Of a DNA stretch of 64,000 nucleotides, positions 23,285 through 33,970 are shown one piece after another. Location: the NCBI GenBank assembly GCA_949825065.1, contig OX463844.1:32217414-32281413 (forward strand). Direction: 5' to 3'. Position 1 is the first letter of the stretch. Every line of letters starts with the position of its first letter. The translations under genes and the position numbers were made by a program. This DNA is from Odontocerum albicorne. Its lineage: Eukaryota; Arthropoda; Insecta; Trichoptera; Odontoceridae. The notes beneath the pieces were generated by a model. That model saw only the letters and a program-made list of their open reading frames with translations, ran no database searches and was not told the origin of the DNA.

Positions 23285-23620
23285 GCGACCTCCGTGACCT
23301 ATTTGATAAGACGCTCGACATTCACCCAGGGTTTTAGGGTTCAGTTCGCTAAGGTACCCAAAAACTATTAAAAAAAAACAGTCACAATGAGGTAAAAAAG
23401 TTCATCTGATAACGATACTCAGACGCGCTGAGTATGTGTGCTTGTTGTTAACACGTGCAAATACCAACTGCAAGTTCCGCGTCTACTCCAGGGGTTCCTA
23501 ACCCAATAGCTTGTTAACTGGGACAGAAGGCAATATTGCCTCCCAACAACGCTCTTCCATATTACTGAATCGCCAATCCATATATGTTGAAGAGCACCAC
23601 ATGAAAGAAGAAAATCTCTA
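23285..23620 (+). mobile_element. SINE S1, near full length
   Basis: A-box region CCGTGACCTATTTGATAAGA, B-box-like GGTTCAGTTC, then CACGTGCAAATACCAACTGC, TTCCGCGTCTACTCC, AAGGCAATATTGCCTCCCAA, and a 3' hairpin region with CTCTTCCATATTACTGAATC and the facing arm TATATGTTGAAGAGC. One of the best copies for defining S1 (about 330 bp). Confidence 0.85.
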
Positions 23621-24489
23621 ATTTGTATTGAGAGGTTATTACAACCCTTTTTTAATTTCTTAAAAAACTGAAGAGAGTTTTTTTCTTCAAAATAATATTC
23701 AATTGATGAAGCAGAGACGCTAGTCACGAAACGCGTATTCGGCCGAAATAAAATAAAAACAGTTTTTTCATTCAACTACTAATTATTTAAGTTTTTGTTA
23801 GGGCATTATTCGATCATAATTGGTATTCAAAAGTAATATTCGGAAACATATTTAATATTAGCTGACCACTCTTGAATCATGTTATTCGATCTTTAGCATG
23901 AACATATTGTCATACAACAGTAAGGTCTTTCATTACCGTAATGTACTTACTTCAGTACCGTGACTTCTCATACAAAACATACAATTATTTGATTAATTAC
24001 GATAGCGGTCCTCAGAATTAGCTGCCTAGTATGGGTACCTATTCTGCGAGTAACTTATAAGAATGTACTCGTATATGTACCGAGTATATGTACATACACT
24101 CATATAGAGTACTCGCAGCGCATATAAATTTAATGATTCTTCCCAAGTCTTTGAATACTTTAAAAAAGGTAACCAGTATCGAACTCACATGTAAGTAAGT
24201 TTAAAATTGTTAATACTTATTTGATCTAAATGTTGTTTGAAAAATCTTGGATATACCCTATTTGAACTGACTTTAAAAATCAAAGTGATTTGCTACGTTT
24301 TTTTATTGAAATCAATACATTGTTTGGGGCAAAGACTTAAACTGTAAGAACTTAACTCGTAACCAAATAAATTGCTAAATAATAATTTATTGCAAAAAGT
24401 AGCTGCATGAAGTGTTTAACAAATTACATTTATTAAGTTAACTCTATATCTGAACATAATTATTTTTCAATAAATATATTTTATTATAT
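23621..24489. other. AT-rich noncoding stretch with CGAGTA/TACTCG cluster
   Basis: No gene. At 24051-24117 five CGAGTA or TACTCG hexamers occur in both orientations, among them one full octamer (24066-24073) and an outer CTGCGAGTA/TACTCGCAG inverted pair. Confidence 0.5.
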
Positions 24490-24705
24490 CAGACTATCGT
24501 TGTATACAATTAAACCTGGCGGGTTCATTACCATGCAGCAATGTATTCCAACCTACCAAAAAAATGTTGAAGAAACCTTAAGTGAAAACCAGGCTGAAAA
24601 ATATTTTTAAAAAGATCCACCTTTCTTGCAGCGGCTTCCAGCGGGAGTCAAATACACAATCCACGAATTAGAAGAAACGTGTCTTGCCAACTAGGCCACG
24701 GAGTT
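24490..24705 (-). mobile_element. SINE S2 copy, minus strand
   Basis: TCGTTGTATACAATTAAACC, GGCGGGTTCATTACCATG, ATGTTGAAGAAACCTTAAGT, GAAAACCAGGCTGAAA and the reversed head ending CCAACTAGGCCACGGAG. Confidence 0.8.
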
Positions 24706-25037
24706 CAACATATTTAATATATTGCTTAAAATCTGTCTTAAAATTAATGAATACCATTATTTTGGTATTATTTTTCGAAGGTAACAAACAACCAACCGCA
24801 TAAAACTAATGGCTTCAAAATAATAAGCACCCATGGATACTAAATTTATTTCAAATTACAATCTTGATGGAGTTGCAGAAAATCAACCGTGTACTTAAGG
24901 ATTTGTTACATTTTAACATGTGTGTTAAGAGAATTTTTTCGTCTATCAATAAAATAAACCAATACAGGTATTTTTAACGACAATAATAATTATTCCGTTC
25001 AACAAAGGGTAAAAAAAACCTTTTGACGGACACAACA

Positions 25038-25262
25038 ATGGATAGTGTTTGTTACCAGGATAACAGCATGAGACTAGGGTCAAGCCAAAGAGCAAATACC
25101 AAACAATTCCCCGGGCTGCCCGAAGAGGTCACAGAATCACCCGCTTCAAGTGGCCGAGCCGCGCGCTGCGATGATGAGGTGCATTTTATCCGCGATGCGA
25201 TGCCCGTAATCAGCGAAGCAGACATAATGAGCCTGATAGATTTCTGGATAGCTGTTGTATGA
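25038..25262 (+). CDS. Candidate small exon or ORF, unrecognised
   Basis: ATG 25038 to TGA 25262, 74 codons, in an island that is clearly richer in G+C and CpG than its surroundings. The product begins MDSVCYQDNSMRLGSS. It has a Pro/Glu-rich middle (FPGLPEEVTESPASSGRAAR) and an acidic to hydrophobic end (AMPVISEADIMSLIDFWIAV). I recognise no family. The opposite strand is also open (25294-25052). It could be a host exon, part of an old transposon, or chance. Confidence 0.25.
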   Translation: MDSVCYQDNSMRLGSSQRANTKQFPGLPEEVTESPASSGRAARCDDEVHFIRDAMPVISEADIMSLIDFWIAVV

Positions 25263-26519
25263 AATGAGGTTTGTGATTGAAATTTTATCTTCACCCTGGG
25301 AAAATTTATACAAGCTAATGATGCAACAATAAAAAAATGATATGATGTTTATGGAAAATATTTCTGGTTGGTTATTAGATAACATAACTAAGAAATGCAA
25401 GAAAAATAGCAAACGTATTAAAATTAATATATCCATACAATTTAACATTATTTATGTTTCAAAATATTTTCATCGAAAAATCAATATCATCTTTCATCAG
25501 CAATTTTTTTCATATTGACGTTTCTTATAACAATGAAATAAATAACCGCCAAAATATTTGCAACATAACTCGAAAAATTTATTCATTTATGTAACTATTT
25601 TATAAAGAAAGTTTATATATTTAATAAATTAAATTGTCAAATTGCCTTTTGATGCAAAAGATTACAAAGCATAATTTAAAAATTCAACATAAATTGACAT
25701 GACTCGTAAACAGTGTTATATAATAAAAAAAAAACAGTATTAAACGAACACAACACATCAACAAAGCAAACCCACATTATTTACTCAATCCATCTGGCAA
25801 GAACAACTTATCACTTTGCAATTGTAAGTTGTCAAATTCGTATGAAAGTCTGTACAATACCCATACTGATCCCAGTCTGTTTAGTCTTGTTACGCAGATG
25901 TTATACCTACAAATAGCAATGCAATAAATTGTAATACTAAATACTAACTTCTTCCACGATTGCATTATTTGATATATATACAAGTAAGTAAAGTCTACAA
26001 GAATAGATTATACTCGTATGTATATATCAATTAAATATTAAGTCCATGCGTGAGATAATTATTTTATTGTGATTTTTTTCTCAAGTCATAGATATTTTCT
26101 TTTCCTGTAAATAAGACATGGAAAATGTTTGTATCCTTCAAAGATGAGCTTCAATTTTGACTCGTATTTAAACTGATAATAAAACACCATTAACCGCTCG
26201 ACCATACACCATAAGCTCATATAAATATCTCAGAAATTTGTTTACTAAGTACGAACAATACATTTTTATTTTACAAGTATTTTTTATCAGTAATTTGTTT
26301 TGGTTATAACCCAAAGGCGATATTAAACATTTTATAGGAAAAATCAAGATAAAGTATTATTTACTATCAAAAGGAGAAGTACTTAGGACTTATAATACAA
26401 GGCAAAAATATGAAATCCTTCAATTTATATATAGTAGTAGAGGAAATTTAGGGTAGAAGAAATAAGTATCTCTTGGTTGAAGAACTTTAGATAGTTGTTT
26501 AATTGTTGTACCATATTTT
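25263..26519. other. AT-rich noncoding stretch
   Basis: Nothing recognised apart from an octamer copy at 26011 and partial copies near 25702 and 26160. Confidence 0.5.
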
Positions 26520-26690
26520 TTTCAGAGCTACTGCCTCAACGGTCAAGATAACTATGATGATCGCCAAACTTCGAAGAGGAGAGGAACTTTAAGGAATAAT
26601 AACAGGAAGATAGTGAAGGACGTGTGCCGAGATAGAAAAGTATCTGTCTTCTTTGGAAACACAGACACGGAAATAGCATGATATTTTAAA
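26520..26690 (+). mobile_element. LINE B tail joined to LINE A tail
   Basis: 26523-26590 reads FRATASTVKITMMIAKLRRG, matching the C-terminal AKIAMMIA-like segment of family B. It is followed within 60 bp by VKDVCRDRKVSVFFGN and an EIA end, the terminus of family A. Either one inserted at the other's end or the two families share a recombinant 3' end. Confidence 0.55.
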
Positions 26691-26814
26691 TCGAAACAAT
26701 GCAAAAAGATCCAAATCATAGACTCCATCCGTATGAGGAAATATTATGTTAATAAGAACTAGTTAACATGGGAGAAGGTTTATTATAAGTAATTTTTTTT
26801 ATATAGGCAATCCG

Positions 26815-26893
26815 CCACATTGTCGTCCGTGGTTTAACGATGAGTATTCACAATAAGCGAGTGAACGGCCCATGTTCGATTCCTGACGGATTC
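26815..26893 (+). mobile_element. SINE tRNA-head fragment
   Basis: TCGTCCGTGGTTTAACGATG (A-box region) and GTTCGATTCC (B-box), about 35 bp apart. No body recognised. Confidence 0.5.
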
Positions 26894-27229
26894 GCTTTTG
26901 AATTTATGTTTTTCTGCTTATAATACATTCTTATAGCGTTAAGGCAAAAATAGCAGTTTATTTAAGAAAAACTAAAAATTGCACTCTATAAAATAGAAAA
27001 TTAGTACTTAATAAAAAAAATCTGCCCAGCGCAAGCAGACTAAACCTACCGATAGTCTGGGAATTTTGATTCCGTGGCATTGAAACTTTGGGTTTGATCT
27101 CTCATGACTATGTGCTTACTAAAGCGCAACAACTTGAACACAATTAACCAACATACTCGTACGCAAAGGCATCTTCCTTCCACAATATGGCTGATAATCA
27201 TACTCAATGGTGAGGGATTGCCTATCGTA

Positions 27230-27830
27230 TCTTATCCACCACACATACATATATACCATCACGCAATTTTCCTGCTGGGGAAAACAGAGAGACAAAAACT
27301 CCAGACTTTCCTATCTCGGCATACACATTTGACCTCTTTCACATCCATACACTTTCTCATTCTCTTATTTCTCCTTTTAAAATATAATACTTTTCCTTGC
27401 CTTCCTCCATCACACCTTCTACTCACATTTGCGATGAATATTGTTTCAGTATTTCTTCACTCATTCGTTCCACGTACCCAAACCATCTCTAAGTGCTGTT
27501 CTTCATCTTACTTAACACATCAGCTTTAATTTCACATTCATCCCTAATAAGTTCATTTCATTTTATCACCCCATGTACTCTTCTAAGTGCATGCATTTCA
27601 ATAGCATTTTTTTCGAATCTTCTCTGTACTTTTCACCGTCCATGTTTAATTTCCATATCAAATACTGTTTTGTTCCTTTCGAGTGTATATGCCAAATTGG
27701 CTGCATTCCCTATCGCTTCACGCCATTCGTTATCCCTCGTAACTCTTCCATCATCGGAGAAAATTCTACCTAAATAGCAGAATTCCACCACATTAGGATG
27801 ATTTGTGTTATCACAATGAAAATGCAATTA
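27230..27830 (-). mobile_element. LINE A 3' fragment including the end of the RT region, minus strand
   Basis: Open on the minus strand from 27827 to 27633, reading NVVEFCYLGRIFSDDGRVTR then REAIGNAANLAYTLERNKTV, the YLG-x-SDDG segment that follows the RT palm in such elements. Downstream (27630 to 27230) the frame breaks, but pieces like RALRR and the DREIA-type terminus remain. This is the longest RT-proximal stretch of family A in the window. Confidence 0.75.
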
Positions 27831-28040
27831 TAAGAGAGTAAATATAATACATTAAACAACAAAAATATTTTTAGATGATTTCAAGTTTCGTGTCATTAAA
27901 CTTTAAAAAATACATAATCGGACTACTAGCATACTCGTAAGTTAAAAAAACATTTGTAGAAAGTAGAAAAGCAACATTCATTGGACGTGGCAAAGATATG
28001 GCATTTATTAAATTAAATGTCACGTAAAGGAACACGGAAA
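27770..28040. repeat. Dispersed repeat R1, copy 1
   Basis: Shares blocks with 33715-33970: TAGGATGATTTGTG, the AATTATAAG(A/G)GAG region, TTTAGA(T/C)GATTT, CATTCATTGGACGTGG versus CACTCATTGGACGTGG, and AAAGATATG(G/A)CATTTA. It directly precedes the LINE A remnant on the minus strand, so it may be upstream sequence of that element. Copy 1 has an extra ~20 bp containing the octamer at 27932 that copy 2 lacks. Confidence 0.6.
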
Positions 28041-28879
28041 AAAAAATTTAAATCGAGACTATAAAATAGATATTCATCTTAAAAAGTTTAACAGTCAAAC
28101 TTTTTGAATCAGATGGTACACGAAAGTTATCAGCGTTGCAGATCTGAAAGCGCAGATACTTCTTATATCTTACCTTCTTTTTTCAACTTTTATACCCTAT
28201 GTTCAATGGAAGACTAAGAATAGTGCCGCGTTGCACATAATGCGATGTAAATCTTTAGTACCTTTTGTTCTCCTGATACGTAGCAGCGAGTGTCATGCCA
28301 CACCGTGATGTTGTGCAACCAGTCAACGAACGAACCAGTCAACAAAACAACGAAAGTCCAAGTTCATTGTCGCCAACTCCTCGACAAGCCGTGGCAAGAC
28401 TGGTCTTTTGTGGGGAAATCGTGAAACGATTATAATATTCTTAGATAAACCTTGACCCCCGGAGCAGCATCTTGAATGTGTTATGTATGCATTAAACAGA
28501 CGAGCTTTATGGAAAATATTACATGATGTATATATTTCAGTGTCATGGAATAAACTCGTATTTCATCCATCCTCACTTGAAATATTTGTTTAGTAAAAAT
28601 AATTCCTGTTATCTGCACTAATATCCTTTATGGTATACTTAAGCATGCTAAATATGATCGAGTTTAGCGATTGTCGAGGTTTAGCGATTGTCAAAACCGA
28701 TAATGCAATTTGAGTGATAAATACAATTTAAATATAATATATATAACGATAAGTCAACACAAATATTGTTGTGATTTCTTCACTTGAATTTCCTCAAATA
28801 ACTATTTGATCCTCGGACATAACACAAGAATTGTTGAAGGGCAATTGTTGAAGGAATTGTAAGCAAAAGAACTGTCTAG
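28041..28879. other. Noncoding stretch
   Basis: A modestly GC-richer patch at 28210-28430 with short direct repeats (AACCAGTCAACGAACG and neighbours). No frame or signal could be assigned. Confidence 0.4.
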
Positions 28880-29045
28880 CAAAGTGGATGGATAGATTAA
28901 ATGAAATGGATGCTACTTCCTCATCGAGTACTGAACTCATTATGACACAGGACCGGGAGCGCTGGAAGCGAATCATCAGAGGATTACGACACTCAACCGT
29001 GAGCAACACAGCTAAGGTCTTACATTTTTTAGACTACAGCGTTTA
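28880..29045 (+). pseudogene. LINE C-terminal tail fragment, different family
   Basis: The plus frame reads KWMDRLNEMDATSSSS, then TELIMTQDRERWKRIIRGLR and HSTVSNTA, before a stop near 29045. The TxDRERWKRIIRG block is the C-terminal signature of several reverse-transcriptase-coding retroposons. No RT core is present. Confidence 0.55.
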
Positions 29046-30065
29046 AACTTTCATCAGGAAGCTTCTCAAAATACTTTTTTTCAATAAAATCGATTACAGG
29101 AAAAAAAACACAACACAGTGAAGATCCTCAATAAAATAATACAGAAGAGCTTCTACCTGATAAGAAATAAGGAATTGTGGTAGTAAAGTGATTATCTCAA
29201 CTACTAATTTTCTTTGGGGAAAGTAGTGTTATTAATAATTTATAAAATATGGATGCATCAAGTTACCTAATATAGCGCAATAAATAACATTGGTCACAGC
29301 ATCTACTGTAAAGCTTTCATTCAATAAAATATCCTATTTCTCTTCGGTTTTCTTATTTCGATGTGCTTCGTACGTTAATTTCAGTAATGGCATATTAATA
29401 CATGTTTTTACAGTGCTATTTCCTTTAATACATTATACGGATTCTGTTAATTACTTGTATAATGCTTTTCCATAAATGGTTCTGACAGTGCTGTAATAAT
29501 TTACACTATGAGCATTAATGTTTGTACTGGTAATAAAAATAACATTTAATTACAATAGTACTGTTTTTTTTTATTTTAATTCTTTTGTTATTAATTCACA
29601 TTTTATTTTGTTTTAACTTTTCTCAAACTGGACAGCAGTTTATCGGTAAAATATGTATTGCGTAATAATTTAATTAACATTTTTCAAAATTACCATTTTT
29701 AGAGAGTACTATTTGAGATTCAGTCCTGTCATTTTTCTTTCATCCGGTTTATCGTTCACTTCTATCTTGTTTTTACCAATAAATGAAGGCAAGCGATAGA
29801 AATGTTTAAACGTAACAAAATATTTTGAATAAATCGTATATTTTGAAATACTTACTATGGACGAAGAGATTTTCACCTGGCAATTAACACGCACGATTGT
29901 TTTACAACGAAGTGTTAAATGAATGAATAAATAAAAATCGTGATTGAAGGATCCGAAAGAAATAAGGATTGATGGAGTAAAATAGAATATTCGATCCCTG
30001 GTACTCATAACAGGAAACTCTGGAACGCGAGGACTCGAAAAATCAATCCCATATATTATAGTATT
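29046..30065. other. AT-rich noncoding stretch
   Basis: Nothing recognised. Confidence 0.5.
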
Positions 30066-30225
30066 TATTACACTTTCGTTGTATACAATACAACCTGGTG
30101 GACTTATATTAAATATGAATTAAAGAAGCCTTAAAAGAACACTAAACTGAAATTCTTAAAAAAAAAATCGAGTTCCAGTAGGAATCGAACCCGTAACTCC
30201 GGCCACGGATGTCGTTAGTCGGTTA
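30066..30225 (-). mobile_element. SINE S2 copy, minus strand, internally shortened
   Basis: TTACACTTTCGTTGTATACA, ACAACCTGGTGGAC, AAGAAGCCTTAAAAG, an A-run, then GGAATCGAACCCGTAACTCC (complement of the B-box) and CCACGGATGTCG. The middle of the body is deleted. Confidence 0.75.
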
Positions 30226-30566
30226 TATTACAAAAGAGTAATTTATAACATAAAAAGTTCTAATGGTTATGGAAAGATGTGTAGAACCATAGAATATTTA
30301 GATTATACCAAGTTTCGTAAGTTCTATTGCAGAGCACGTGACGTAGGTCTTCCCATTACCACTTTAGAATTGTAGACATTTTATTTTCAAATATAATTAA
30401 TCATGAGCAACTGCCTAATCTGACCAAGGTGGTAATAATTCTAATTATTTAAGATAAATACGGGAACATAACCAACTCTGAAAACAATAGGACCATAACA
30501 TCTCTGGCAACCATTATTTCAAAAGTATTAGGAAAAATGCTCTATTAACTAAGTTTTCATTTATAC

Positions 30567-31401
30567 AAGGGTTGCTACTTAAGTTTTGAGACAGACAAGT
30601 GAAAACAAATATTTATAATCGAAAATGGCTTTATTGTTTTTCAAAATACTCTCCACGAAGATCAATACACTTGTGCATGCGTTTGAACCAATTTTCGAAG
30701 CACTTTTTCCACTCCGAATGAGGTTACTTCAAAACATGCGTTTTGAACGCATCAACCGCTTCTTCAGGCGTCGAAAACCGTGGACCTCGCAATTTATTTT
30801 TGATTTTCGGGAATAAAAAGAAGTCATTGGGTGCCAAATCAGGGCTGTACGGCGGATGACCCATCAATTCGATGTTTTGAGTGCTCAAAAAGTCACTTGT
30901 TTGAGCCGACGTGTGAGAGCTCACATTGTCGTGGTGGAGAATGATACTCAATCTCACGATAAGTCACACGACGATCTTGCAATATCAGTTCATGCACAGC
31001 ATCGATGTTTTCTGACACAACAGACGATTTTGGACGACCTTCACGAAATTCGTCCTGGAGCGAACTACGACCACGATTGAATTCGGAAAACCAGCGACAC
31101 ACAGTGCCCCGGGATGGTGCTTTATCACCAAAAGTCGAAGCGAGTTGATCGGTACACTGATGTTGAGTTAGTCCATGTCGAAAATCATAAAAAATCATCG
31201 CACGTAAATGTTCACGATTTAATTCCATTTTTGGCCGAGATGAATTTTTCAAGTCACTGTAAACAACACAAATAGCACTCGTATGACAAAACTTTCTGAG
31301 CACGTATACCATTAAAAACGTCAAAATTTACGATGCTGATGTCAGATTTGACGTATCTACACTGGTGTTGCCATATCTCAAAACTTAAGTAGCAACCCTC
31401 G
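30567..31401 (-). mobile_element. Second internally deleted mariner-family transposon
   Basis: Terminal inverted repeats share GGGTTGCTACTTAAGTTTTG next to both ends (left from 30567, right ending 31401). TA flanks the left end and a mutated TG the right. Length is 835 bp against about 1.3 kb for complete elements. The TIRs and transposase differ from the 5.5-kb element, so it is a separate lineage. Confidence 0.92.
30631..31228 (-). pseudogene. Mariner transposase, internally deleted
   Basis: Starts at ATG (complement of 31226-31228), MELNREHLRAMIFYDF. The N-terminal helix-turn-helix region is intact (GKAPSRG-type segment, here GDKAPSRGTVCRWFSEFNRG, then SLQDEFREGRPKSSV). At about 30950 the frame shifts directly to LHHDNVSSHTSAQ with the second catalytic Asp (30928-30930), then SPDLAPNDFFLF with the third (30823-30825), spaced D-x34-D. 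The region with the first Asp is missing. An in-frame TAA follows HVLK; the frame then continues with WKKCFENWFKRMHKC to a TAA at 30631. Inactive. Confidence 0.9.
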
Positions 31402-32792
31402 TGCCCAGGACTTCAAAGTAGTTATAGTGGAGAGTAAAAATACGAGTAATATGTCGTAAATTTTATTTGAGTCCAAATTTACAATAGAATTGTATAAATG
31501 AATGTTTTTACAGTTCTTGTGTTTTTTTCCTATTGTCTCTCAGAACTTATTCGTAAATGAGATCGTTCGACTGACGTGAAACTTATAAAGAAAAACATAT
31601 ATTTAATCTTTCTTTTTCCTCTCCCTTTCTCCAACTTCCACACCCAATATGTCACAAGATGTGCATTATGATATTTTCTTTCTGTATCGCTGATTGTTCA
31701 TTCTTCTTGTTATAATTTGAAGCTTTATGAAAGTTTACTGTTAAACAGTCTTCTTATTCGTTATTGAACATGATCTTGCAAAGCAATTTGACCGCACTAC
31801 CGAATTTTCTACAGAACCTTTATTTCTCAAAGTCAGTAGCATTTATATTACATATACTCGTAATATAAATGAGCTGCATTCCTTATTATTCCTTATAATG
31901 ATCGGCATTACTTACCAGGCCTGTCCATTACATTGGTGGTCTGCCTCATGATAAGGAACCTTCAATTTTCCTTTGAATCACCAATCTCTCCATTGTATCT
32001 TCCTGTCTAATAGTATAGTCGATACACCATAGTTGACCATGTGATAATAGCTGACCATGTGATAATAGATACATCCATAGTTAACAATGTGATAATAGCT
32101 GTATCAAGCAAGAAATGTTAGGAAAGCTAAAATTTCAGTCAAACGAGAATAATTTTTTGACTCGTTATATATTAATATTTAATTTTGACGAATTTAGGCG
32201 CCAAATTTTTAATCACTCAACCAAAATAACTACTCATATAATGAACTCAATTTAATAAAATATGTCTAGAATACTTTCTTTAACATCACTAAATCAATAA
32301 ATAACCATGTGTGTGACTGCTAGTTAAAGAAAAAAAGAGTTTACCTCTTAAAATAAAAAATACCTGATTTGATTTACGGAAATGAGGTCAACGACGTAAC
32401 GCTTTATATTTACGATTATTATTTTCCTTAATCACGTTATGAGGAAATTTTCCCTGTTTATATGAGAATTGGGTTAAAACTTTATCGGCTTTTTCTCCTC
32501 ATTAACCCCACATTATCGAAAAACTGTTTCTAGAAGTGTGAAATCAAAGCGTTTTATTTATATTTATTTTATAAAAAGTGTCATTCAACATGTTCCATTA
32601 AATTATATGTATAGTATTTTGATTAAAAAAAATAATTAACTAAGAATATCTCCAAGTTTTCCAATCAATTGTGAATGTGAATCGCATATTGTATTACTTA
32701 TTGTATCTCCTTCTGGTAAAAAAATGGTTAAAAATATATATTTTATTACAGGTTATATATAACGCAGGTATGAAACTTGTATCATATAGAAC
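31402..32792. other. AT-rich noncoding stretch
   Basis: No gene. Octamers at 31441 and 31855. The latter overlaps a perfect inverted repeat (31841-31850 against 31861-31870). Confidence 0.5.
32033..32098. repeat. Short tandem repeat, three degenerate units
   Basis: TGACCATGTGATAATAG occurs twice back to back (about 18-bp period), then a third diverged TTAACAATGTGATAATAG after 10 bp. Confidence 0.8.
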
Positions 32793-32900
32793 CCCTCCGC
32801 GACTTAGTAAGTAAAATGTTTGATTTTCACCCGTGTGTGTCGGATTCGATTCCCGAAGAACCCTTAAAAAAAGTGGTGCTTGCAATCTCCTAGCTTTAAG
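32793..32900 (+). mobile_element. SINE tRNA-head fragment
   Basis: CTCCGCGACTTAGTAAGTAA (A-box region) and GGATTCGATTCCCG (B-box), as in the S1/S2 head. Little of the body follows. Confidence 0.6.
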
Positions 32901-33032
32901 AAACAAGATTTTTTTCGATTTACGATACTGCAATAAATTATTAATAAAGTAACTCAAAAATACTTTGTGTCACTTTTTTTAATTGTATACTCGTATTTTG
33001 ATATTTGTGAGAAAATTATTGACTCGAATTTT

Positions 33033-33165
33033 ATTGCACTTTCGTTGCATACAGTAAAACCTGGTAGGTTTATTGCCTTTGGCCATCTCTTCGAACCAAT
33101 CAGATAGATGTTACAAAGGACGTAATCGAACTCCCGACACCTAGTTGAAGACAAGCGGCTTACAA
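33033..33165 (-). mobile_element. SINE S2 copy, minus strand, shortened
   Basis: TTGCACTTTCGTTGCATACA, AAACCTGGTAGG, CCATCTCTTCGAACCAATCA and the reversed head with ATCGAACTCCCGAC. Confidence 0.7.
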
Positions 33166-33330
33166 ACTATGACTTTGGAAAAAATGCTATGTGATATTTT
33201 TTGCGTCAAATTTGTTTTTGGTGATTTAAAATGTAGTCAAAATATCATAATCTAATCTTTCAATAAAAAAATGCCAACTCCAAAATGCTTCAACACAGAA
33301 AATTTTCAAGAGGGTTGAAATAAAAACGTT

Positions 33331-33412
33331 ATTTATGTACGTGGGATTCGAACTCACGTTCATCTTTTCGTATACCTTCTCTTACATCTGAGCCATACCA
33401 AACTCTCATGAC
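33331..33412 (-). pseudogene. tRNA-like sequence (pseudo-tRNA or SINE head)
   Basis: On the minus strand, TATGGCTCAGATGTAAGAG resembles a D-arm with A-box and GTGAGTTCGAATCCCAC a T-arm with B-box (4 of 5 T-stem pairs). The anticodon stem cannot be formed and the acceptor pairs at only about 5 of 7, so a functional tRNA is unlikely. Confidence 0.45.
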
Positions 33413-33714
33413 AAGAAATTTGTCAGAATATTGACTTTTTTACTTCTTATGTGCATTTAACGCAATATGTTTCCAAAATGTTTATCTAAAGCATGGGTAG
33501 GCATTAAAACTTAAAACCTTTTCATCCCAAAAATTTTCATCTAAAAGGAGCCTGCGGCATAGTATACACTTCTTGAAATATCTTTTGCCAATTTAACTTA
33601 CATGTATAATACAAAAAAAATCTAAACCACATACTACACGTCTTAGGATATATGAAAGAATATTATATGAATAAGTACAAGTTAACATTTAACAAGATAA
33701 GTTTTATTGATTTT

Positions 33715-33970
33715 TTTATGTAGACAATCTCCCATACTAGGATGATTTGTGCCACTACGTTTAGAGCCAAAAAGGAAATTATAAGGGAGACAATATAGTA
33801 AATTAAAATGAAGAAAACTTTAGACGATTTAAGTCCTCAGCTGATTAAACTTTCAAAAATATTACAATCGATCTAAAAGTTCTTCGTAGAAAAAAGAAAC
33901 GCCACACTCATTGGACGTGGAAAGATATGACATTTAGCAAATGAAATCTGTCACTTTAAGGACAACCGAA
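33715..33970. repeat. Dispersed repeat R1, copy 2
   Basis: Diverged second copy of 27770-28040 in the same orientation, without the octamer-containing segment. Confidence 0.6.

Noticed and set aside
33331..33412. Functional tRNA gene
   Set aside because: A- and B-box-like arms exist but the anticodon stem does not form and the acceptor pairs poorly; listed as pseudo-tRNA.
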